Assembly (NCBI GenBank): GCA_035560235.1
Contig: DATMAG010000047.1
Location: 1-64,000, forward strand
Direction: 5' to 3'
Length of the DNA stretch: 64,000 nt
DNA from: DASRDU01 sp035560235
Lineage (GTDB): Bacteria; Acidobacteriota; Blastocatellia; RBC074
Shown: positions 35,858-44,380 of the stretch, one piece after another
Layout of the letters: every line of letters begins with the position of its first letter
Position numbering within the stretch: the stretch's first letter is position 1
Made by a program: the position numbers and the translations under genes
Notes under the pieces: generated by a model
Database searches by the model: none
Told to the model about the DNA's origin: nothing
The model's input: only the letters and a program-made list of their open reading frames with translations

Positions 35858-35906
35858 GATTGCGGATTGTGGATTGCAGATGGCGAATATTCAACTCGCC
35901 ATCTGC
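35858..35906. repeat. heptanucleotide repeat with hairpin (GATTGCG)
   Basis: GATTGCG, GATTGTG, GATTGCA, GATGGCG at exact 7-nt period (35858-35885). The last unit forms an 11-bp hairpin, 35876-35886 with 35896-35906. It lies directly upstream of the gene at 35933. Confidence 0.85.
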
Positions 35907-35932
35907 CCCGGCAGTCTGTAATCCGAAAGCAA

Positions 35933-36646
35933 ATGAACAAGGACAATATTCTTTACGGCATCATTGGCCTGCTCGTCGGCCTGATCATCGGGTATCTCGT
36001 CACCGACCGGATCAATACGGCTGGCACCACGACGACAACGAGCGCGGGCGCGCTGTCTGCCCCGAGTCCGGAAACAACTCAGCCGGGCAGTCTGCCGCCT
36101 GATCATCCACCGACGGGCAGGACAGATGAACCGGCAGCGACAGGCAATCAGCCTGAAGCGAGCGGCAGCGCGGCGGCCAGTTCAGCCGGAGGCGTGAAAT
36201 GGAATCCGCCGTCGCGCTGGAAGGCCAGACCGAGTGACGGCATGCGCCTGGTGACGTATCTGATTCCGGCGGCGGGCGGCGACAGCGAGGGCGCGGAATG
36301 CCCGGTCTTTTATTTCGGGGAGGGAGGCGGCGGCGGCGTGCAGGCCAACATTGACCGCTGGATCGGGCAGTTCAAACAGCCTGACGGCAGGGATTCAAAA
36401 GAGGCGGCGAAGCAGAAGACTGAAACCATCAACGGCTTCAAGGTGACGATGGTTGATGTCACCGGAACCTTCTCCGGCGGCGGGATGACTGCCGGTGGCG
36501 ACAAGGCCGGTTATCGTCTGCTCGGCGCGATTGTCGAAGGCCCGCAGGGTCCGATCTTCTTCAAGCTGATCGGACCGGCCAGAACAGTCGCCGCGGCGCA
36601 GGGTGATTTTCAGACGCTGCTCAAATCTCTGGCCAAAGCTGCCTGA
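35933..36646 (+). CDS. membrane-anchored conserved protein of unknown function
   Basis: 237 residues from ATG 35933. One membrane helix at 5-25 (NILYGIIGLLVGLIIGYLV). A low-complexity Thr/Ser/Pro/Gly linker covers 30-90. A compact C-terminal domain of about 140 residues starts at VKWNPPSRWKARPSDGMRLVTYLIP and contains GGGGGVQANIDRWIGQFKQPDG, INGFKVTMVDVTGTFSGG and FFKLIGPARTVAAAQGDFQTLLKSL. I have seen this type in Planctomycetota and Acidobacteriota but cannot name a function. It ends the cytochrome island. Confidence 0.7.
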   Translation: MNKDNILYGIIGLLVGLIIGYLVTDRINTAGTTTTTSAGALSAPSPETTQPGSLPPDHPPTGRTDEPAATGNQPEASGSAAASSAGGVKWNPPSRWKARPSDGMRLVTYLIPAAGGDSEGAECPVFYFGEGGGGGVQANIDRWIGQFKQPDGRDSKEAAKQKTETINGFKVTMVDVTGTFSGGGMTAGGDKAGYRLLGAIVEGPQGPIFFKLIGPARTVAAAQGDFQTLLKSLAKAA

Positions 36647-36706
36647 GACCGGATCAGGCGCCTGTCCGGATGACCCGACAACTTCGCCCCGGCGAGAGCT
36701 TTTCTG

Positions 36707-37465
36707 ATGAAGGTTCGCATTGTTCCGAGTACCCGGGATGGGCGGCAGCAGCTGCTGACCTCCTACGTCATCAATGACACGCTGGCGGTTGATGCGGGCG
36801 CCCTGGCGATCGGCCTGAGCCACGATGAACAGCGGCGACTGCGTTCGATCATCATCACGCACACGCATCTGGATCATATCATCTCGCTGCCGCTTTACAT
36901 CACTGACCTGTTCGATGAACTGCGCGAACCGGTCAGGCTTTACGCGACGGCCTCGGATTTCGAGGCGCTCAGGACTTACATCTTCAACCCGCGCGTCTGG
37001 ATTGACTGGTCAATCCTCAGGAACGACTACACCGAACTGCTCGCGTGGCAGCAGTACGAGGCGGGCCGGAGTTTCACCGCCGAAGGGCTGAAGGTGACGC
37101 CGGTTCCGGTGACTCACACGGTGCTGACGCACGCGCTGCTTGTTGAGGATGAGCAAAGCGCCGTGCTGTTCACTTCCGACACCGGAGCGACCGAGCGCGT
37201 GTGGCAGGTGGCGAATGCGTGTCCGAAGCTGCGCGCCGTTTATATTGACCTCTCATTCCCCACCGCGCTGACTGAACTGGGCCGGGTTTCAAAGCATCAC
37301 TCGGTCACCACGCTGCTTGATGAGATGGAGAAGATCAATCCGGCGGCGAAAATTTACGGGATTCATCTGAAACCCTTTTACCGCGAGCAGATCGTGGCGG
37401 AAGTCGCCGCGCTCGACAATCCGCGGCTGGTTATTCCCGAAATCGGCAGGGACTATCACTTCTGA
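36707..37465 (+). CDS. MBL-fold cyclic-nucleotide phosphodiesterase-like enzyme
   Basis: 252 residues. Metallo-beta-lactamase fold with the zinc motif IITHTHLDHIISLPLYI (T-H-x-H-x-D-H, about residues 50-60), PVTHTVLTHALLVED and TSDTGAT. The C-terminal sequence VYIDLSFPTALTELGRVSKHHSVTTLL and IHLKPFYREQI resembles class II cAMP phosphodiesterases, including the extra His before SVTTLL. Likely hydrolyses 3',5'-cyclic nucleotides in the cytoplasm. The class III cyclase gene starts 57 bp downstream in the same direction, a synthesis/degradation pair. Confidence 0.82.
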   Translation: MKVRIVPSTRDGRQQLLTSYVINDTLAVDAGALAIGLSHDEQRRLRSIIITHTHLDHIISLPLYITDLFDELREPVRLYATASDFEALRTYIFNPRVWIDWSILRNDYTELLAWQQYEAGRSFTAEGLKVTPVPVTHTVLTHALLVEDEQSAVLFTSDTGATERVWQVANACPKLRAVYIDLSFPTALTELGRVSKHHSVTTLLDEMEKINPAAKIYGIHLKPFYREQIVAEVAALDNPRLVIPEIGRDYHF

Positions 37466-37521
37466 TCGTGAACGGTGACCGGACGTTATTATCCTGACCC
37501 CTGACCAGCGATCACTGTTTT

Positions 37522-39111
37522 ATGTTTATCTTTCGAGTACAGGCGCCGGGCGGCAAGCTTTTCGTCTATCAACTGAGCAAAGGTGAAACCTCCATCGGGC
37601 GTGATCCGAAAAACGATCTGACGCTTGAAGACCCGCGTGTTTCGCGCAGCCACGCCGTCGTGCGGCTGACGACCGAGGGAGTCACGCTCACTGACCTCAA
37701 CAGCGGCAACGGCACCTTCGTCAACGGCCAGCGGATTACGCAGGCGACTCTAAGCAATAATGACACCATTAAAATCGGCAACTGCACGCTGACCTTCGCC
37801 ACTGAAGCGACAAAGCCGCTACAGGAGATGGCGGCTCACGAAATGCGCGAGGTGCTGCAGAAGATGCCGGAAGAACTGATCGTCTCTTCCGCTGCCAGCG
37901 AAATCGGCACCTCCAGAGAGATGCCGCCGCTTGCGCTGATGCACGAACTCGACAAGAAGGAACGCATCCTTGCGCTCTTTTATCAGCTCAGCCGCAAACT
38001 CGGTTCGGTCTTCTCGATTGAGGAGATTTACGAACAGATCTTTCAGATTCTGCTCGAAGTCACGCCCGCCTCGCGCGTCTTCATCTTTCGCCGGAACGAG
38101 CAGGGCGAACTGCAGCAGGTCGCCGCGCGCACGCGCGATGCCAGCGATGCCGGACAGCCGCTGCCGATCAGCAGAACCATCTTCGCCAAGGTCGCCCGCG
38201 AACGTGTCTCGGTGCTGCTTGAAAACACACAGCGTGACACTCAGGCCGCCCCGTCACAGAGCATTCTGCTCAGCCAGATTCATTCCGTCATGGCGGCGCC
38301 CATCACCGGACGCAAGGGGCTGCTCGGAGTCATTTATGCCGACCGGCAGGATGTATTGCAAACCTTCTCCTCGGATGATCTGGATCTGCTCAATGCCATC
38401 GCGGTGCAGACGGGCATTGCGATTGATACCGTCATCACGCACGAACGTCTGCAGAAGGAGGCTCAGGCGCGCGCCAATTATGAACGCTTCCTGCCGCAGC
38501 AGATCGTGGATGACATCCTGCGCGCGCCGGACAAGGTCAGGCTCGGCGGCGTGCGGCAGGTCGTGACGGCGATGTTTGCTGACGTGCGCGGCTTCACGAC
38601 GCTCTCTGAAAGCAGCAGCCCGGAGATGATCGTCAATCTGCTCAACCGCTATTTCACGCTGGTGAGCGAAATCATCTTCCGGCACGGCGGCACGCTCGAC
38701 AAATACATCGGTGACGGACTGCTGGCACTCTTTGGCGCGCCTTACGCCAGCGAGCGCGACGCCGTCAAGGCCGTGCGGGCAGCGGTGGATATGCAGCGGG
38801 CGATGATTGAATTCAACAGGGAACTGGATGAACTGAAGCTGCCGAACATCGCCATCGGCATCGGCATCAACACCGGCCCGGCGATTGTCGGTTACATCGG
38901 CTCTGAAACCCGGCTCGATTACACGGCCATCGGCGACACCATCAACACGGCGGCGCGGCTCGAAAGCAATTCCAAACCTGGACAGATCATCGTCAGCGAA
39001 AGCACGATGCAGGCGCTCGATGAGAGTTTCACCCTTCATGAACTTGACACGATCAAACTGAAGGGCAAGAGCGAGAACCTGCGAATTGCCGAGGTCATCT
39101 GGAAAAAGTAG
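37522..39111 (+). CDS. FHA-GAF class III adenylate/guanylate cyclase
   Basis: 529 residues. FHA domain 20-85 (TSIGRDPKNDLTLEDPRVSRSHAVVRL, NSGNGTFVNGQRI). GAF domain about 145-295 (ILALFYQLSRKLGSVFSIEEIYEQIFQIL, VMAAPITGRKGLLGVIYADR). A short coiled linker follows, then a class III cyclase domain about 345-510. The catalytic residues are visible: metal Asp in FADVRGF and IGDGLLALFG, substrate Lys in LDKYIGD, and the transition-state Asn/Arg in AIGDTINTAARLE. Architecture resembles cyanobacterial and myxobacterial FHA/GAF cyclases. It makes cAMP or cGMP; the substrate-specifying Lys/Asp pair favours cAMP. Confidence 0.92.
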   Translation: MFIFRVQAPGGKLFVYQLSKGETSIGRDPKNDLTLEDPRVSRSHAVVRLTTEGVTLTDLNSGNGTFVNGQRITQATLSNNDTIKIGNCTLTFATEATKPLQEMAAHEMREVLQKMPEELIVSSAASEIGTSREMPPLALMHELDKKERILALFYQLSRKLGSVFSIEEIYEQIFQILLEVTPASRVFIFRRNEQGELQQVAARTRDASDAGQPLPISRTIFAKVARERVSVLLENTQRDTQAAPSQSILLSQIHSVMAAPITGRKGLLGVIYADRQDVLQTFSSDDLDLLNAIAVQTGIAIDTVITHERLQKEAQARANYERFLPQQIVDDILRAPDKVRLGGVRQVVTAMFADVRGFTTLSESSSPEMIVNLLNRYFTLVSEIIFRHGGTLDKYIGDGLLALFGAPYASERDAVKAVRAAVDMQRAMIEFNRELDELKLPNIAIGIGINTGPAIVGYIGSETRLDYTAIGDTINTAARLESNSKPGQIIVSESTMQALDESFTLHELDTIKLKGKSENLRIAEVIWKK

Positions 39112-39131
39112 CCGCACCCGGCAGCAGCAAA

Positions 39132-39148
39132 CCGGAGGTGTTCTCCGG
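39132..39148. terminator. short hairpin between convergent genes
   Basis: CCGGAG/CTCCGG with a GTGTT loop between the cyclase and the kinase stops. Short and without a T-run. Confidence 0.4.
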
Positions 39149-39161
39149 CCTTCCGTTCTCA

Positions 39162-41744
39162 CTATCTCTCCAGCCCGACGCGACGGACGAGTTCGACAAA
39201 TCGCGGATCTGAACGCAGCGGATCATAGACGGGATGGACTTTCAAATCCCGCAGCAGTGGCGAGCGGTCTTCAGCAGCTTTCTGCAGCATTGAAACTGCC
39301 TGTTCCGGATTCCCGACACCGGCATAATAGAGCGCCAGGTCAACCAGCCAGTCGCGATTGTCGCCCGCTGTTTCGAGCAGTTCCCGCTGAACCTTCTGCG
39401 CCTCCTCACGCCTGCCCGCCAGCATCAGGAATCGTCCGAGCGCGCCGAGCAGATCAGGGCTGCGTTCAGAAAGCGCCAGCGCCTGATTGATTTCAGCCAC
39501 AGCCTCCTCGTACATCTTCTTCTGCTCATAAACAATGGACAGGTCAGCGTGCAGTTCGGCGGATTTCGGATTGTCCTCAAGCAGTCGGCGGAAATGAGCA
39601 ATGGCCTGGTCGTAACGGCGGCCATAAAAATAAGCCACGCCGAGATGCATCGGAATGGTGCGCGAGAAAGGGTCGAGTTCCTGAGCGCGCTGATATTCAG
39701 CAATCGCGGCATCAGTCCTGCCGGTCTTTGAGAGCAGCGAAGCGTACCACTGATGAGCCAGGGCGTAATTCGGATTGAGTTCGATGGCGCGTCTGAACTC
39801 CCGTTCGGATTCAGACCAGTCCCAGTCATAAATCATTCTGACCACTGCCAGCGAGGTGTGCGCTTCAGCCAGAGTGTCATCAATCCTGATGGCTTCGAGC
39901 GCGGCGGCCCGCTGTTTCGGCATGGCTTCGCTGGCCGGGAGAGTGGCGGTGGCAACCGGGCCAAGAATCAGATATGCGTCAGCCATCCCGGCCCAGGCCA
40001 GCGCGTAGAGCGGGTCTTTATCAATCGCCTGCTGAAAAAACCGGACACTCTGCTTCAGGCTGTCAGGCGTTCGCTTGTTCCAGTAATAACGGCCCTTCAG
40101 GTAAAGCTGATAAGCCTCTGCGTTGTCGGTCGGTCTTCTGCTGACGCGCTTCTGCTCTTCGCCACTCAGCCGCGAGCGCAGCTTTGTCGAGATTTCCTTC
40201 GTGATCTCTTCCTGCAGCGCGAGCAGGTCGGTCAGTCGGCGAACATATTTTTCTCCCCACAGCCGGGTGTTATCGCGCGTGTCCACGAGTTCCGCGTTGA
40301 TGGCAACCTCCTCACCCTGCTGCATGACCTGGCCGACCAGCACTGCGCGTACATTGAGTTCCCGCCCGATCTGCTGCGGATCCGGAACGGCGGTTTTGTA
40401 GCGAACGACCGAGCTGCGCGCAATCACTCGCAGGCCTGGCAGCCGTGACAGACTGCTGATCAGACTTTCGCTGATGCCATCGCTCAGATATTCCGCATCC
40501 GGATCGGCGCGCTGATTGACGAACGGCAGCACGGCAATTGAATTCACCACATCCGCGCGACGACTGAAAAACCAGACGGCCATCAGCGCCAGCGCCAGAC
40601 AAACGCCCGCGCTCAGCCAGACGGCCCGGCGCACGCGGCGAACGGAACCGCTGGCAGAAGGCTTCGCAGTCTCTGAATCGGCGCGTCTGACCGGGGTAAC
40701 GATGGTCTGAATCAGCGGCTGTGATTTCGCCTCGGCAGGCTGCGCAGGCGCGAGTGCCGGAGAATCAATCAGGGTCGGTTCAGGTGGCGTCTCTGCGAGC
40801 GGCCCGGACTGTCCGCTGAACGCCCGTTCAAACAGGATGGGGATTTCGCTGGCCGACTGTGGTCGCCGGGCCGGGTCTTTCTCCAGCATCCGGCTGATGA
40901 GCTGCTCGAGCGCGGGCGGCGCATCCGGGCGCAGTTGTCGCAGCAGTGGCGGCGGTTCGAGCATTTGCAACTGCACGAGTTCGTGAATCGAATCGGCAGC
41001 GAATGGCAGCGCGCCGGTGAGCATCTGAAAGAGCATCACGCCGAGCGAATAAATGTCAGCCCGCCCGTCAATCCGGCTCCCCACTTTGAACTGCTCCGGG
41101 CTGGCATAATTCGGCGTGCCCATCAGCGCTGAAACAGGCGAGGCCGCTGTTTCATTGACGACCTTGGCAATTCCGAAATCCAGCACCTTGAGCTGCTCGC
41201 TGCCGTCCGGACGTCTGACCAGCATGACATTCGACGGCTTGAGATCGCGGTGAATGACGTGCGCTCTGTGAGCCGCGCTGAGCGCAGCCGCCACAGGACG
41301 CAGAATTTCAGCCGTGCGCTCAAAACTCAGCGAGCCGGTCTGTGCCAGCTCTTCATCGAGCGTGTGACCTTCGAGCCATTCCATCGCGATGTAAGCGATG
41401 CCTTCGGGCGTGCGTCCCGCGTCAAAGATGCTGGCAATATTTTCGTGCATCAGGAGGCCTGAGGTTCTGGCTTCACGCTCAAAGAGCGCAGTCACCCGCT
41501 CATTGCCGATGGCGATGTTCGGCTGCAGAATCTTGATCGCAACCTCCCGGTTGATTGCGCAATGATGCGCCCGGTAAACAGCGCCCATGCCGCCGATCCC
41601 GACGAGCGCTTCGATCCGGTAACGATCCGCCAGCGTGCGGCCCACCAGATGATATGGATCAGGCAGCGAAAGCAGCGTGCCGTCCTCCAGACAGAACCGC
41701 TGTGCCGACGGATATGACTGCTGACATGTGGGGCAGAATTTCAT
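39162..41744 (-). CDS. Ser/Thr protein kinase with TPR repeats
   Basis: 860 residues. Zinc-ribbon-like start (CPTCQQSYPSAQRFCLEDG). Kinase domain about 40-300 with Gly loop VGIGGMGAVYRA, Lys in VAIKIL, HRDLKPSN, DFGIAK and PNYASPEQ. One membrane helix about 375-395. Extracytoplasmic part begins with the TolB/FlgO-like stretch SIAVLPFVNQRADPDAEYLSDGISESLISSLSRLPGLRVIARSS (about 400-443), then at least seven TPR units (LDPLYALAWAGMADAYL, NPNYALAHQWYASLLSKTGRTDAAIAEYQRA and others). This architecture is frequent in Acidobacteriota. Substrates unknown. Confidence 0.93.
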   Translation of the reverse strand: MKFCPTCQQSYPSAQRFCLEDGTLLSLPDPYHLVGRTLADRYRIEALVGIGGMGAVYRAHHCAINREVAIKILQPNIAIGNERVTALFEREARTSGLLMHENIASIFDAGRTPEGIAYIAMEWLEGHTLDEELAQTGSLSFERTAEILRPVAAALSAAHRAHVIHRDLKPSNVMLVRRPDGSEQLKVLDFGIAKVVNETAASPVSALMGTPNYASPEQFKVGSRIDGRADIYSLGVMLFQMLTGALPFAADSIHELVQLQMLEPPPLLRQLRPDAPPALEQLISRMLEKDPARRPQSASEIPILFERAFSGQSGPLAETPPEPTLIDSPALAPAQPAEAKSQPLIQTIVTPVRRADSETAKPSASGSVRRVRRAVWLSAGVCLALALMAVWFFSRRADVVNSIAVLPFVNQRADPDAEYLSDGISESLISSLSRLPGLRVIARSSVVRYKTAVPDPQQIGRELNVRAVLVGQVMQQGEEVAINAELVDTRDNTRLWGEKYVRRLTDLLALQEEITKEISTKLRSRLSGEEQKRVSRRPTDNAEAYQLYLKGRYYWNKRTPDSLKQSVRFFQQAIDKDPLYALAWAGMADAYLILGPVATATLPASEAMPKQRAAALEAIRIDDTLAEAHTSLAVVRMIYDWDWSESEREFRRAIELNPNYALAHQWYASLLSKTGRTDAAIAEYQRAQELDPFSRTIPMHLGVAYFYGRRYDQAIAHFRRLLEDNPKSAELHADLSIVYEQKKMYEEAVAEINQALALSERSPDLLGALGRFLMLAGRREEAQKVQRELLETAGDNRDWLVDLALYYAGVGNPEQAVSMLQKAAEDRSPLLRDLKVHPVYDPLRSDPRFVELVRRVGLER

Positions 41745-42139
41745 TCCAGCCTCCGGGCGATCAGGGTCAGCGACCGCGTGAAATTGAATTTGCTTCCGGC
41801 GGGGCAGACGCCGCAGTCACTGACGACAGCGCAGCGTAATGAATGTTGCCCAAGCTTATAGTCCGGGTCTGGTGGCGTCAAGCAGTGATTCTGTCCGCTC
41901 TGTTCAGCGGCTCGTCGGGCGTGCCTCTGCGGGGCTGAAAGTGGCCTGGCCGGATCAGGGCGCTATACTCGCCTGCCCGATTCAGCTATAATCCTCACCG
42001 GTCGGCAATTAAGCAGTATCCCGCCCCTTGATTCAGTAGCTGGTAAAAATGCAGCAAGCCAGACTTGATGCCCTGCCGGGCAGATCCTGATTGTCTGTTG
42101 CCAAAGCTGGCCCGACACCTCTCCAACCCGAGGTACGAC
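41745..42139. other. intergenic region upstream of receiver protein
   Basis: 395 bp between divergent genes. TATAAT occurs at 41987-41992 but no good -35 element lies 16-18 nt upstream (TATACT at 41964). No gene or repeat seen. Confidence 0.4.
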
Positions 42140-42529
42140 GTGGCAAAGATTCTTGTGGTTGATGACATCGCGGGGATTCGCAGCATGCTCGCCCATGCGC
42201 TGGATGACGCACACCAGGTCAGCCAGGCGACGAACGGGCGCGAAGCCGTGCGCCTGGCCGAAGCCGAGCGGCCTGATGTCATCATCATGGATCTGGATAT
42301 GCCGGTGATGGACGGAGTCGAAGCCACCCGCCTGATTAAAACCAATCCAGGCCTCAGCAGCATCCGCGTCGTGGCCATTACGGGTCAGCGCAACAGTGAA
42401 CGTTCACGCCAGATCCGCGACTGGTGCGATGCCTTTATCGAAAAGCCCTTCCGCCTGACCGAACTGCGCGAAACCGTCGAACGTCTGGCCGCCGAATCTC
42501 ATCCCGGAACGAGCCGGTTATCCGGTTGA
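42140..42529 (+). CDS. single-domain response regulator
   Basis: 129 residues from GTG 42140, with GAGG 6 nt upstream. One receiver domain: acidic pair in ILVVDDIAG, phosphoacceptor Asp in VIIMDLDMPVMDG, Thr in VVAITGQ and Lys in FIEKPF. No output domain, so it acts by protein-protein contact or as a phosphorelay element. No kinase is adjacent. Its stop codon lies inside the -35 element of the rplU promoter. Confidence 0.9.
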   Translation: MAKILVVDDIAGIRSMLAHALDDAHQVSQATNGREAVRLAEAERPDVIIMDLDMPVMDGVEATRLIKTNPGLSSIRVVAITGQRNSERSRQIRDWCDAFIEKPFRLTELRETVERLAAESHPGTSRLSG

Positions 42530-42555
42530 CACCCCTTCAATCCAGCCCCTATAAT
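42526..42555 (+). promoter_or_regulatory. consensus sigma-70 promoter of rplU
   Basis: TTGACA (42526-42531), 18-nt spacer, TATAAT (42550-42555): full consensus hexamers. The stop codon TGA of the receiver gene is embedded in TTGACA. Transcription should start about 35 bp before GTG 42598. Confidence 0.88.
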
Positions 42556-42597
42556 CTGCGGCTTTCTGTGTCGAGAAAAAATGGAGGTGTCTTTACA

Positions 42598-42909
42598 GTG
42601 GCATACGCAATCATCCGCACGGGCGGCAAACAATTTCGCGTGAGCGCGGGCGATGTCGTTCACATCCCCTCACTGGCTGATAAAAACGCCGGTGACACGG
42701 TTGAATTCGATGTCCTCGCCGCAGGTGATGACAATGGCACCAGGATCGGCAGCCCGCTCCTCGAAGGCGCAAAGGTCACCGGCACCGTCGTCAAAAGCGG
42801 GCGCGCTCCGAAGGTCATCGTTTTCAAATTCAAACGTCGCAAACAGTTCAAGCGCAGGAAAGGTCATCGTCAGGGTTTCACAACCGTGAAGATTGACTCC
42901 ATCGCTTAA
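42598..42909 (+). CDS. rplU: 50S ribosomal protein L21
   Basis: 103 residues from GTG 42598 (AYAIIRTGGKQFRVSAGD), with GGAGGTG about 9 nt upstream. The C-terminal KFKRRKQFKRRKGHRQGFTTVKI is the L21 signature. Binds 23S rRNA in the large subunit. First gene of rplU-rpmA-obgE, a common bacterial order. Confidence 0.96.
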   Translation: MAYAIIRTGGKQFRVSAGDVVHIPSLADKNAGDTVEFDVLAAGDDNGTRIGSPLLEGAKVTGTVVKSGRAPKVIVFKFKRRKQFKRRKGHRQGFTTVKIDSIA

Positions 42910-42947
42910 CCTCCTGCGCGCGACAGTTCATTCGAGGAATTTCAGTT

Positions 42948-43208
42948 ATGGCACATAAGAAAGGTGTAGGCAGTTCGCGCAACGGACGCGATTCACACGC
43001 GCAGCGGCTTGGCGTCAAACGCTTCGGCGGCCAGGTCGTGACCGGCGGCTCGATTCTGGTGCGTCAGCGCGGCACCCGCTTCAAACCCGGCAACAACGTC
43101 GGTATCGGCAGCGATGACACGCTGTACGCCAGAATTGACGGCGTCGTCAAATTCGAGGATCGCGGGCGCAAGGGCCGCTTCATCAGCGTCTATCCCGCAC
43201 AGCAGTAA
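42948..43208 (+). CDS. rpmA: 50S ribosomal protein L27
   Basis: 86 residues beginning MAHKKGVGSSRNGRDSHAQRLGVKRF, which is diagnostic. The second residue is directly the A-H-K-K-G form, so no N-terminal cleavage extension as in Firmicutes. L27 reaches the peptidyl transferase centre. GAGG is 9 nt upstream of the start. Confidence 0.97.
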   Translation: MAHKKGVGSSRNGRDSHAQRLGVKRFGGQVVTGGSILVRQRGTRFKPGNNVGIGSDDTLYARIDGVVKFEDRGRKGRFISVYPAQQ

Positions 43209-43220
43209 TCACAGTGATCC

Positions 43221-43270
43221 GTAGTCAGTGTCAGTGAAACCACTGATTACTGACCGCTGACCACTGACCA
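43221..43270. repeat. heptanucleotide repeat (CCACTGA) before obgE
   Basis: CCACTGA, TTACTGA, CCGCTGA, CCACTGA at exact 7-nt period (43240-43267). An inverted, shorter version (TAGTCAG, TGTCAGT) lies at 43222-43235, so the block can fold back. It ends three bases before ATG 43273, leaving no room for a normal ribosome binding site. Confidence 0.85.
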
Positions 43271-43272
43271 TT

Positions 43273-44370
43273 ATGTTTATTGACCGCGCGAAAATTCACG
43301 TTCGGGGCGGCAACGGCGGCAATGGCGTGACGGCTTTCCGTCGTGAGAAGTTCGTGCCACGCGGCGGCCCTTCGGGCGGTGATGGCGGGCGCGGCGGCTC
43401 GGTTTATATTGAGTCCACCGAAGGACTGAACACGCTGCTGCACTTCCGCTACAACCCGGAATATGAAGCCGGGCGCGGCGGGCACGGCGAAGGCTCAAAG
43501 AAGCACGGCGCTGACGGCGAAGACGTGATCATTCAGGTCCCGGTCGGGACGGTGGTGATGGATGAAGTGACCGGCGAAGTCATTCACGATTTCACACACG
43601 CCGGTGAGCGCATCCGCATTGCCGCAGGCGGGCGCGGCGGGCGCGGCAACGCACAGTTTGCCACCTCGACCAACCGCGCGCCGCGTCGTCACGAAGAAGG
43701 GCGGGCAGGCGAGGAACGCTGGCTCGTGCTGGAACTGAAGCTGATCGCGGATGTGGGGCTGGTTGGTCTGCCGAATGCCGGGAAATCAACGCTCATTTCG
43801 CGCATCTCGGCAGCGCGTCCGAAGATTGCTGATTATCCCTTCACTACTCTTGAGCCGCATCTCGGCGTTGTTGATCTGGGCGATTACAAATCCTTCGTCG
43901 TCGCTGACATTCCCGGCCTGATCGAAGGCGCGCACGAAGGAGCCGGACTCGGTGACCGCTTTCTGCGGCACGTCGAAAGAACCAAACTTCTGCTGCATCT
44001 GGTTGACGTTTCCGGTCTGGCAGCTGATCCGATTAAGGATTACCGCACCATCACCCACGAACTCGCGGCCTACAGCCCTGAAGTCGCCCGCAAACCAAAG
44101 ATCGTCGTCGCCACCAAAATTGATGCGCTTGATGACGCCGAACGGCTGCGCGAGTTCGAGCAGTTCTGCCGCGCTGAAGGGCTGGAGTTTCTGGCCATCT
44201 CAGCAGCGGCGGGCACAGGCCTGAAGGAACTGCTTTATACGGTCGAACACCGGTTGAATGAAATTACTGAAGCTGAAAAGGCAGAGCGTCACGAGACAGA
44301 TTATTTTGCTGACACCCAACCTCCCCTGACAACTTCGGCTGCGGGACAGCATCGCAGCCCTGGTCTTTGA
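43273..44370 (+). CDS. obgE: Obg-family ribosome-assembly GTPase
   Basis: 365 residues. N-terminal Gly-rich OBG domain 1-158 (RGGNGGNGVTAFRREKFVPRGGPSGGDGGRGG). GTPase domain about 159-330 with P-loop GLPNAGKST, switch II DIPGLIEGAH, and VATKID. The C-terminal OCT domain is missing; the tail is short. It binds GTP/GDP in the cytoplasm and assists 50S assembly and stress signalling. The start is immediately preceded by a heptamer repeat rather than a Shine-Dalgarno. Confidence 0.95.
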   Translation: MFIDRAKIHVRGGNGGNGVTAFRREKFVPRGGPSGGDGGRGGSVYIESTEGLNTLLHFRYNPEYEAGRGGHGEGSKKHGADGEDVIIQVPVGTVVMDEVTGEVIHDFTHAGERIRIAAGGRGGRGNAQFATSTNRAPRRHEEGRAGEERWLVLELKLIADVGLVGLPNAGKSTLISRISAARPKIADYPFTTLEPHLGVVDLGDYKSFVVADIPGLIEGAHEGAGLGDRFLRHVERTKLLLHLVDVSGLAADPIKDYRTITHELAAYSPEVARKPKIVVATKIDALDDAERLREFEQFCRAEGLEFLAISAAAGTGLKELLYTVEHRLNEITEAEKAERHETDYFADTQPPLTTSAAGQHRSPGL

Positions 44371-44380
44371 CTCTGAGCCA

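Noticed and set aside
41964..41992. TATACT-TATAAT as a promoter
   Set aside because: The -10 is good but the -35 is far from consensus, so it was noted only in the intergenic entry.
34085..43270. Heptamer blocks considered as CRISPR
   Set aside because: Units are 7 nt with no spacers and no cas genes nearby.
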